From contig RMBW01000006.1 in assembly GCA_004009845.1 (NCBI GenBank), forward strand, positions 372,001 to 436,000: a DNA stretch of 64,000 nt. The letters run 5' to 3'. The stretch is from Davidsoniella eucalypti (lineage: Eukaryota > Ascomycota > Sordariomycetes > Microascales > Ceratocystidaceae). The position numbers and the translations under genes were made by a program. Positions within the stretch are counted from its first letter, which is position 1. Every line of letters begins with the position of its first letter. Below are positions 37,157 to 44,956 of this stretch, piece after piece. The notes beneath the pieces were generated by a model. That model was not told the origin of the DNA. It worked only from the letters and a program-made list of their open reading frames with translations, and did no database searches.

Positions 37157-39060
37157 ATGGGTGCTAAATTAAAAGGCAGAGCGAAGCAATTCGCCCATCT
37201 AGAACAACAGCCCAAGACTGGTGAGTTTTCCTGCTTTTTCTAACATTTGATATGATTTCAATCTGCTATATTGCTTCTTCTAACATCTTTTTTTCTTGGC
37301 CGACTAGACTATGATCCCGAAATCGACAATGCTCACTCAGAAGACGAAGATGCCGAAGACGACAGCGAGGACGAGAACGCTGGCACTGAGCACTACGTCC
37401 AGGTTAGGTATGGCTAAAGTCGAACATTATGCATTGTATACTATATGGAGGTGTCCAAGTCTAATATATATATGCCATCTTTAGCAAGAGTAAACTCCGC
37501 AAAAACGAAGGCTTAACTCTCGGACCCAACTACCGCGGAACTCGCATCTCACGCAAAGATCTCGAGACCGAAACCTCTCAGCTCCTCGAAGAAGAAGAAC
37601 CTTCCGAAGAAGACGACAGCGACGACGAAGACGAAGACGAAGATGAGGAATTTGACGACCCCGATACGGCAGATCTTGAACGGGACGAGGCACGCATAAC
37701 CGAAGATGAACTCATTGATAGCGACGGCGCCTTTGTTGAATCCGACGAAGAATTCACCGAAAGGTTCACATTCCGCGGCAGCTCAAAGCCAAATCTAAGC
37801 AAGACTCGCAAGAACAGACCTAAGGCCTCAGATTTCTTGGGTGGCAGTTCCGATGAGGATGAGGAAGATTTCCAGGATGCGAAGGAGGGCCTTGAGGGTG
37901 ATGAGGATGATGAGGATGATGAAGAAGACGAGGAGGAGGATAGTGGTGATGATGACGCTTCTAAGATAGCCATTGATGACGAGCGCTCGGAAGATTCTGA
38001 CGATCTTGGTAGCGAGGATGACGAAGAAGAAGACGGGGAGGATGACAACGAGGATGACAACGATGAAGACGAGACCGTGAACCGCAACGTCGTAACCGCT
38101 AAGAAGGACCATCTCTCTGCTCTTTCCGCCGCCGCCAAACAAGAAGTCATCAAAGGTATGGCTGTGCGCGACCAACGCAAACTCTTTGACGGCCTACTTA
38201 ACTTCCGTATTCGCCTACAAAAGGCACTTGTTTCTGCCAACACACTACAAATCGTCGACGAAGATGACGACTCCGCTAGGCCCGATAACTTAGCGCCTCT
38301 AGATGCTGCGGAGCAAGCGGCGCTCACACTCTGGTCTACGATTGACGACATCCGGACAAATCTCACGGACTCTATGGCCAAGGGAACATCACAAAAGCGC
38401 AAACACGAGGTTGATTTATCAACTGCTACGGAAACTATCTGGGGATACATGCAAGATGACGAAGGTGCAGCACTAAAACAACGCCGCGTGACACTAGACA
38501 AATGGTCACGAAGAGTCGGTCCATCAGCCGCTATTAGCCGGGACAGACTCATGAGCACGTCCAACTCGATCTGTGCCGTAATCGATGAGCAGCTCTCTGA
38601 GCCATCGCGACTGATCAAGCGCACACAGGTGTGCCGGTCATGCGCCCCAGTGCACGTGACAAAGAAAATTGCCGAAGACGAGGGCATCTACGACGATGCG
38701 GACTTTTACCAGCTACTACTCAAAGAACTGGTAGAGCAACGCACGACAGAGACCGATGCTGCAGTAGGCGCTGAAGTAGCCACGGTGCGCTGGGCGGCAA
38801 TGAAGGAGGCCAAGACGCGCAAAGTGGTAGATCGCAAGGCCAGTAGAGGCCGCAAACTAAAATTCACGGTGCACGAGAAGCTGCAGAGTTTCATGGCAGC
38901 GGAGGACCGGCGGACGTGGGAGGAGGATGCTATCGACCGGCTGTTCAGCACTTTGCTAGGCCAGCAGGGGGCGCTAGATGAAGACGAGGGAGCAGCCGAG
39001 AACGAGGAGGAAGAAGGCCTGGATGCCGAAGAGGAGGGCCTGAAGCTTTTCCGAAGCTGA
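37157..39060 (+). CDS. BFR2: BFR2/AATF nucleolar ribosome-biogenesis protein
   Basis: Three exons: 37157-37220, 37308-37407 and 37485-39060. Introns are 87 bp and 77 bp. The product is 579 residues. The N-terminus MGAKLKGRAKQFAHLEQQ is followed by DYDPE and HYVQVSKSKLRKNEG, both hallmarks of the BFR2/AATF/Che-1 family. Long Asp/Glu tracts follow (about 75-160 and 235-300). The AATF helical region (LFDGLLNFRIRLQKAL) and the C-terminal TRAUB domain (VDRKASRGRKLKFTVHEKL ... AIDRLFSTLLG) are intact. The family acts in the nucleolus in the small-subunit processome and early pre-rRNA cleavage. The acidic tracts make long shadow open frames on the other strand, which I discount. Confidence 0.95.
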
Positions 39061-39194
39061 AAAGGAGGAAACAGAGCCAGCTTGTACAGTTGTAGAGGGC
39101 GGGCCATCAAAAAGAACCACAATCAACATATTAGACACTGTTTGTATACCAACCAATAGTATTTACTTCCAACATGTAATCAATTGGACATCTT

Positions 39195-39713
39195 TCAATG
39201 GCTTGGTGCCATGGCCACGGACATAAACATATACACCATAAGCAGATGTACGCCAAGATGCAATGACGGCGAGGCAAGAAAGAGCTTGACATCGAAAGCT
39301 TTGGCATTGGCCAGCAGACCACGATAGTCGGCGAGGCTATACAACGAAACGATGCGGCTCACGGCACGATTGCACGGCCACAGATGGCCAAAGGCAAAGG
39401 CAAAAGCAACCATGCGGGCGGTCTGATCCAAGCCATCTGGACGAACGGCAAAGATCAGGGCAATAAGCACGGTAGATAGTAAGGTACCACCATAAGATTG
39501 TACTAATAGAGCACAGTTGTCCGGGGCAGGGCTGATGACGTCTGCTTCGGCACGGGCATCGGCTAACACTAAGGCAGTGGACTTTCTGGTAAATTTCGGG
39601 GCATTGTTGTCGTCAATGGCTAGTTGCTTCGATGGAAGCAGAATAAAGCTAAGGCCAGCTAGGGTTTCAACGGCAATGTGAAGCACAAAGGGTGTAGTAG
39701 GTGAAAACGGCAT
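39195..39713 (-). CDS. Small four-helix membrane protein of unknown function
   Basis: Single-exon, 172 residues from ATG 39713 (MPFSPTTPFVLHIAVETLAG). Four hydrophobic segments: about 8-27 (FVLHIAVETLAGLSFILLP), 68-90 (LLVQSYGGTLLSTVLIALIF), 100-122 (MVAFAFAFGHLWPCNRAVSRI) and 150-168 (GVHLLMVYMFMSVAMA). I do not recognise the family. Length, helix spacing and even codon use argue that it is a real gene. It converges on BFR2, with its stop 135 bp past that of BFR2. Confidence 0.6.
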   Translation of the reverse strand: MPFSPTTPFVLHIAVETLAGLSFILLPSKQLAIDDNNAPKFTRKSTALVLADARAEADVISPAPDNCALLVQSYGGTLLSTVLIALIFAVRPDGLDQTARMVAFAFAFGHLWPCNRAVSRIVSLYSLADYRGLLANAKAFDVKLFLASPSLHLGVHLLMVYMFMSVAMAPSH

Positions 39714-40061
39714 TTTGTTACTATCGTTGATAGTGGTGTATATGAAGTGACAGAGGAGGTCTAGGGTTAAATAAATAAAAGGTAAATATGGCGGGGCAAG
39801 GCGAGGGTTAGAACGAGATAGATGAATTATCAAGGAAGATTTTTTGTGCAAGAAAAAAAAGAAGAGAGAAACACCAGGCTTTTGACTTGGCCAATGCCGA
39901 AAAAGATCTGTTTACCTTCCTGTTCTTGCATAGTATGCATAGTAATTAAAGTCCAAGCTTCTTGTAGTGACGCTAGATATGAATACATAACTAGACAGCA
40001 CTACTTACCTACTATGTAAGCATCCTTTTACAGTTTGTATATTCAGTTAAGTTACATGTAG
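39714..40061. other. Promoter region, left edge of the AT-rich island
   Basis: About 350 bp upstream of the small membrane protein. No gene seen. From here rightwards composition becomes visibly more AT-rich. Confidence 0.5.
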
Positions 40062-40418
40062 TCATTTCAGGGGTTCAGGGTCAGGTTTCCCTGTTGTGAG
40101 CCGAGCCAATATCGTCTCTATTTTGAAGGTTTGGAAGTTGAAAGCAAAGCGGTTATAGAGGAAAGTTGCAAATGTTGTTTTTCTAATTAGGCGTTGGGTT
40201 TGTTCTTTTTCAACTCGTTCTTGTCCAACTCTTTGCTCAGTAGCTTCTTTTTCGACTCGTTTTTGCTTAGCTTTCTGTTCAGAAGCTTTTGCATCTCGAT
40301 CCCTTTGCTAAGATATTGAAAATGAGTTAGATCTAAATTTTGTGCTAGGGAGCTACATTTATGTGTAATTACTAACTTCGAATAGCTCAAGTATTTCTTC
40401 TTTGGATAATTTAGATAT
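40062..40418 (-). pseudogene. Decayed N-terminus of a fungal coiled-coil (kinase-associated) protein
   Basis: Reading the minus strand, exon 1 40418-40377 gives SKLSKEEILELFE after an ATA codon. A well-formed 69-bp intron (40376-40308: GTTAGT, CTAAC branch, TATCTTAG) joins in frame to exon 2 40307-40062. Exon 2 encodes a charged coiled coil (QRDRDAKASEQKAKQKRVEK ...) and then RLIRKTTFATFLYNRF, ending at TGA. The pattern of short helix, EExx coiled coil and TTxxxFL block recalls, from memory, the N-terminus of large fungal hypothetical proteins that carry kinase-like domains. No ATG precedes it: the expected start is ATA, one G-to-A change from ATG, and a stop lies just upstream. The body of the protein is missing. 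I infer a relic. Confidence 0.5.
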
Positions 40419-40688
40419 GATGTTTAGTACTCATGCCACGCCCCATTAACATGCTACAGGGCAACATCTCATAGTAAAAAAACTTTATGTACATACATAC
40501 CTTATTGAAGCCTGAAAAATAAGAATTGTATGTAAAATGAAATCTCCCAAGGTTTTCCCCTAGGCATCCATTCTAATCAACTAACTCTTAGATTTTTTCT
40601 GTCTACAACTAGTAGTAATAGCCACTAGTGTCAGCCTTCTACTTCAGTTCGAGGAAAGTTTCGTTAGGCATTTAACTGTTGTTTTGTT

Positions 40689-40766
40689 AGCAATATTTGT
40701 TAGGTAGCATAACTATGTTTTTGGGTTGTCACAGCAATCTTTGTTAGGCAGCATAACTATGTTTTC
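40689..40766. repeat. Two direct copies of a 34-bp block, 44-bp period
   Basis: Copy 1 is 40689-40722 and copy 2 is 40733-40766. They differ at three to four positions (core TTGTTAGG[T/C]AGCATAACTATG). They lie just upstream of the FunK1 TATA element. Confidence 0.8.
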
Positions 40767-40806
40767 TTGGCTGTTTTCAACAGGTATCCACTATAAAGCT
40801 AACTAC

Positions 40807-40822
40807 TATAAATATATATAAG
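40807..40822 (+). promoter_or_regulatory. TATA element of the FunK1 gene
   Basis: TATAAATATATATAAG about 300 bp before the chosen start codon, followed by a CT-rich and ACAACA-rich leader. Confidence 0.45.
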
Positions 40823-41043
40823 CAGTTTCCCTCCACAATTTAGAATGTACAACACAACAACAGAGTCCATTTGGGCATTTTAAAATCATCATCATCATCT
40901 TGGACATTTTAAAAGTACACCCTATCACGATTTCTCAACTTCTATATCGGCGAAATAAACACCCTCAACATTACCATATTTCCTGCGTCAATTCATCATT
41001 CTCCTATTCATCCTACTGCAAAAACCCGCTTATGCTGGAAGAG

Positions 41044-41111
41044 GTTTGTTTACGTTTTCCTTTCTACCTTCAATTGAGGAAACCCTTGACTAACCAGCCA
41101 TATTATTATAG
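41044..41111 (+). other. Probable leader intron of the FunK1 gene
   Basis: 68 bp with donor GTTTGT, branch-like TTGACTAACC and acceptor TTATTATAG. It lies between an upstream ATG (41032) and the chosen start (41122). If spliced, the ATG at 41032 opens a short out-of-frame reading frame that overlaps the main start. If retained, the same ATG is in frame and adds 30 residues. Confidence 0.5.
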
Positions 41112-41121
41112 ACATACCAAT

Positions 41122-43335
41122 ATGACTTTCACTCAAGAAGAACTCGATATCATCGAGAAGAACCCTATTGATGATATTCTTGTGAAGCATAGAGCTCTAC
41201 TACTAGACTTCTTTGACATCGATGCGACTCAACAAGAAAACGTAGTTGTTAGTCTTCTAGCATCTTTATATACATCACCCACAACACGAGCATTTAAGGC
41301 AAGAGCAGCCATATCATCCACAATGACAGACTTGGACAAGGGTGCTGTAAAAATCGACAAATTCAACCCCCTCATTCAACATATCATCAACAAAGCCTCC
41401 GAAATTGAAGTTTGGGCTACAATATTTGCCATTATTCGCCCATCAACACCCCCACCGCCTACTTTCTCCCATCCATCCCTTCAGACGCCTATCAATAATA
41501 ACTCTAGTCGACTTTATGATAGTGAAACAGGTCAACTTATTCAGAGGGAGCTCTTCCTTGAGATCAAGGACTGTACGTTTCGTGGTGTCGGTGGCTTCCA
41601 TGACAAATTCTTCAACCCTGAAACTTGGACAGAGGAACAGAACAAGATGTTGAACAATGTGATGGCAGCATATGATGATAACAGATGGACATCATTTCCT
41701 TCGATTGCTAGTGAGAACGCCGTCTGGGACTGGCTATGCTCACTACAAGATAGTTCTTTCCCCCATTCGCCAAACAAGTTATATAATACAACGACAGCCA
41801 GCCAGTTTGAAGGACGAAAAGGTCAAATTGATATCTTCCAGAAACGTACAATCACAGGCAACACCTTTCGCTATAGGAACATTCTTGTTTTTGGGGAGCA
41901 CAAGCAATCTTATGACAAAAGCAGATTCATGGCGGATTTTCTTCACTTGACACGATATGTTCGAACCATCTTTGATGATGACCCTACACGTAGGTTTGTT
42001 CATGGCTTCTTGCTCTGTGGATCAAGAATGGAGCTCTGGGTATTTGATCGATCAGGTCCGTATAGCTCAGGTCCATTTGATATTCATGAAACGCCAGAGC
42101 AATTTGCACGGGCTCTTGTTGGATATGCCACGATGGATGATGATGCCATGGGCCTAGACACATTTATCAAATCTGTGGATGGGCATCAAGATATTGAGCT
42201 ACAGGGCTCGAGTATAAGACTCAGTAAGCTGATTTCAAGACGGACTGCAGTTGTCAGTCGAGCAACCACATGCTTTACTACAAGTGAGGGACATGTTGCC
42301 AAGTTTTCATGGGTCCCAGAAAAGTGGAATCAGGAAGTTGAACACCTGAAGCTAGCACAAGAACGGGGTGTTAAGGGTGTGAACAGGATGATATCCCATT
42401 GTCAAATCACATCCACCCAAGAGCTACGAGAACACCTAGAATTTCCGCCACGGCACCGGTTTCACAATCAAGACAGACAACCTATATCTCCAAGTTCAAA
42501 ATCACTAGCCTCATCATTACCCTCCAGCCAAAAAGAAAAGCAAACATCTGATAACCTATCTACCGATGCACCCTTGTCAAAGAAGAAATCACAGAACAAT
42601 TCTGGTCAGCCATCAATTAACACAAATCAGTCTGCTACTGAGGTTTCTTGGGAGAATAGGATCTACTCCTGCATTGTTGTTTCCCCTGCTGGCCGTCCCC
42701 TCGAAAGCTTCCGGACAGCGAGAGAGTTACTTGAAACACTGAGAGATGCTATAAAAGCTCACAGGTCTCTTTACATGACAGGCCAAATTCTCCATCGGGA
42801 TGTTTCATCAAACAACATCATCATCACAGACCCTAAAACTGCAGACGGCTTCAGTGGTATGCTTATTGATCTTGATCTAGCCAAGATACAAGATAGTGAT
42901 CCAAGCGGAGCAAAGCATAGGACAGGTACCATGCAATTCATGGCAATCCAGGTTCTGGAGGGGATTGACCATACCTATCGCCATGACCTAGAGTCGTTCT
43001 TTTATGTTTTGATTTGGATGTGTGCACGCCAATCATGGAACAATGGGTTTGGTGATATCAAACAGAGGAAAGGTATGGATCGTCTTCGATGGTGGGAGGT
43101 TGGAAGCCTGGGGGCCATTGCTAATGCCAAGACTGCAGATATGACTATAGGTGGATTCGACTGTATAATGGATGAGTTCCCAGAGCCATTAGGTGTTGTG
43201 AAACATTTATGCTTAACAATCAGATCAATCTTGTTTGGGGATACAGTCATACTTGGAACACTAGAGGGCAGTCCTGAGCAGCTCTACGTCCCCATTCTAG
43301 AGGCCTACGACAATACTATTAAAACCCTAGAATAG
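41122..43335 (+). CDS. FunK1-type fungal protein kinase with upstream nuclease-like motif
   Basis: 737 residues from ATG 41122. The N-terminal helical part is followed by a domain with FLEIKDCTFRG, DWLCSLQDS, and NILVFGEHKQSYD, whose E259-x-K261 resembles the core of PD-(D/E)XK-like folds, as usual upstream of FunK1 kinases. A Ser/Lys-rich linker (about 470-520) is inserted in the N-lobe. The kinase parts are intact: VAK (K394), HRDVSSNNI with catalytic D560 and N565, IDLDLAK (D583 in the DFG position) and GTMQFMAIQVLEG as activation-segment end, then HDLESFFYVLIWM. Frame, length and catalytic residues are preserved, so it looks functional. Codon use is more AT-rich than in neighbours. FunK1 genes are expanded and patchy in fungi, with unknown substrates. 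It is flanked by relics on both sides. Confidence 0.9.
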   Translation: MTFTQEELDIIEKNPIDDILVKHRALLLDFFDIDATQQENVVVSLLASLYTSPTTRAFKARAAISSTMTDLDKGAVKIDKFNPLIQHIINKASEIEVWATIFAIIRPSTPPPPTFSHPSLQTPINNNSSRLYDSETGQLIQRELFLEIKDCTFRGVGGFHDKFFNPETWTEEQNKMLNNVMAAYDDNRWTSFPSIASENAVWDWLCSLQDSSFPHSPNKLYNTTTASQFEGRKGQIDIFQKRTITGNTFRYRNILVFGEHKQSYDKSRFMADFLHLTRYVRTIFDDDPTRRFVHGFLLCGSRMELWVFDRSGPYSSGPFDIHETPEQFARALVGYATMDDDAMGLDTFIKSVDGHQDIELQGSSIRLSKLISRRTAVVSRATTCFTTSEGHVAKFSWVPEKWNQEVEHLKLAQERGVKGVNRMISHCQITSTQELREHLEFPPRHRFHNQDRQPISPSSKSLASSLPSSQKEKQTSDNLSTDAPLSKKKSQNNSGQPSINTNQSATEVSWENRIYSCIVVSPAGRPLESFRTARELLETLRDAIKAHRSLYMTGQILHRDVSSNNIIITDPKTADGFSGMLIDLDLAKIQDSDPSGAKHRTGTMQFMAIQVLEGIDHTYRHDLESFFYVLIWMCARQSWNNGFGDIKQRKGMDRLRWWEVGSLGAIANAKTADMTIGGFDCIMDEFPEPLGVVKHLCLTIRSILFGDTVILGTLEGSPEQLYVPILEAYDNTIKTLE

Positions 43336-43769
43336 CACCAAAATGTTTAAGTACTGAGATTACAGCAAAATGTTTGTTTATGATATATTGATTTATGTAA
43401 CTTGGGTTTGTTAGGATTTGAGTCCTATCTGAAGTCTGAATGGCTTTATGAGATGATGCTAGATCAGATTCAGATTTGATTAGGGTGTGGCATCATTCAC
43501 CATGAACCTGTTGTGTCTGGGTGGGATGCCTGTGATATATCACTAGCTAGTAGATATTCTAACTAAAACAATAATTAATTGCCTCATGAAAACATTCCTC
43601 TAATTGAAAGAGAACTGAAAAGAAATCAAGACAAATGACTTGTAAATTTTGAAAGCCAAGAACAATATGTTTTATAACCTTTTTGAGCCATTTGTGTCTT
43701 TAGCATTGTAAAATCCTTTTCAAATCTTCAGGTCAGAGGTGCGATGCCTTAGTCAAAAATTGTTTAAGC
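43336..43769. other. 3' region of the FunK1 gene
   Basis: AT-rich sequence with repeated GATGATGCTAGATCAGATTCAGATTTGATT-like text but no open frame of note. It may include degraded 3' sequence of the adjacent retroelement relic. Confidence 0.4.
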
Positions 43770-44067
43770 CCTGAAAGGGATTTTCAGAAAGAATGGTACG
43801 GAGCCTGGAAAGAGGCAAGCATATATATGCTGCTTGAATTGTCAAGAACAACATGAATGTTCTGAGATGTGTGCATGGGACCTGAAGGGCCAATTTCAGG
43901 CCATTCAGGGCACCCACTATCTCGGCATCAAAGACTTCATGATTCTTTCCTAGGGATCTTTCAACTAGCCATTTACCTTGATATATGGCAAATCCCCATC
44001 CAGTTCGTCCATCTTCCAGTTTTGACCCGTCAGAGTATACCATGATGTCCATGCTATTGGTGAGTTT
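43770..44067 (-). mobile_element. Relic RNase H domain of a Tad-like non-LTR retrotransposon
   Basis: The minus strand encodes MDIMVYSDGSKLEDGRTGWG, then GKNHEVFDAEIVGALNGLKLAL, which is the RNase H fold of fungal Tad/I-clade LINEs (first Asp in YSDGS, Glu in DAE). At about 43880 the frame breaks. The third catalytic Asp appears in another frame as IHVVLDNSSSIYML. No reverse transcriptase or endonuclease sequence is present nearby, so this is a small decayed fragment. Confidence 0.7.
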
Positions 44068-44069
44068 CC

Positions 44070-44956
44070 ATAGCTTAGATTGATCAAAGTTCTCTTTAAT
44101 GTCTGAATCTCTCCTAAACTGAGTTTTTGCTGTTCAAGTGATAGGAGCATTAGCGTCAAGATATAAGCAATCGGGGTCTGCTTGATACTTTCGATCTGCT
44201 CCTCGACAATCCCAGGATCTACAGGACCGTTCTTTTGATCAAGCAATGGAATACTAGAGATTTGTTCTCTGGGAATACAGAGGAAGTAATGGACAGTGCT
44301 AGGGTTTACCATATCAATACTCAAGAAAATGAAGGCCTCACTAGTTGTGATGTATAGAAGCCCAGAGTTAATCATGTAGTGATATACCTGTGTCACAGCA
44401 GAAGCAACAAAATGACGCATATATCTACTTTTTTTCTCTTCATCAGATTCAGATTTATTCAAAGGTGTTTCTGTGCTCCCTTTGAGACTGTTATAGAAGA
44501 AGGATGGATCCGAAGTAGAAAGATGGTTTAGGTCTACTCTCTGCTGGCTGCTCTGGTGCTCTCTGCTGAGTCGTTGAATCTCGTTGGCATATGGTGAGTT
44601 CGCTTTGAATATTACTTCTTTGACTCTATTATACGCCGTAGTTGTCTCGTCATATTGATAGTTTCCAGGACATGATCCTCAATGGCAGCTCTGGAAAAAT
44701 AGATCATGTCGCTCTCACAGCATTGCCACTCTCTGGATAATTTATCCTGGGTAACAGCAGTTGATCTAAAATCGTCAAATAAAAGCTGCTGTCCAAAAAT
44801 GGATTGAAACTCTGAAAACTTCTGCTCATGAATGCCTTGGAAGTCTGACCAGGATTTGAGAAGATGTGGATATGATCGTTTAGCAACCGAAGCATCACGA
44901 GAATCACGAGAATCGAAGAAAAGAAATTCGTAGATGTTTCCATGGAAGAAGAGCAT
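44070..44956 (-). pseudogene. Decayed central part of a fungal kinase-associated protein
   Basis: Two minus-strand frames join across a frameshift near 44620-44640. The first (from 44956) reads FFHGNIYEFLFFDSRDSR ... LSREWQCCESDMIYFSRAAI. The second reads NSPYANEIQRLSREHQ ... YMRHFVASAVTQVYHYMINS, TTSEAFIFLSID, NPSTVHYFLCIP and TPIAYILTLMLLSLE. The second blocks match, from memory, a conserved pattern (xQxYxYMIxxGLxYxxxTTxEAxxFLxI ... AxxxVLAFxL) in large fungal hypothetical proteins that end in a kinase-like domain. The C-terminal kinase part is missing; the sequence gives way to the LINE RNase H relic. I infer a broken gene, not a working one. Confidence 0.6.

Larger units (their letters stand above)
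40419..41121. other. Upstream region of the FunK1 gene
   Basis: About 700 bp, AT-rich, holding a duplicated 34-bp block, a TATA element and a probable leader intron (listed separately). No further gene. Confidence 0.5.

Noticed and set aside
37578..38687. 369-codon Ser-rich minus-strand frame opposite BFR2
   Set aside because: Antisense of Asp/Glu tracts reads as Ser/Leu/Val runs; BFR2 motifs lie on the plus strand.
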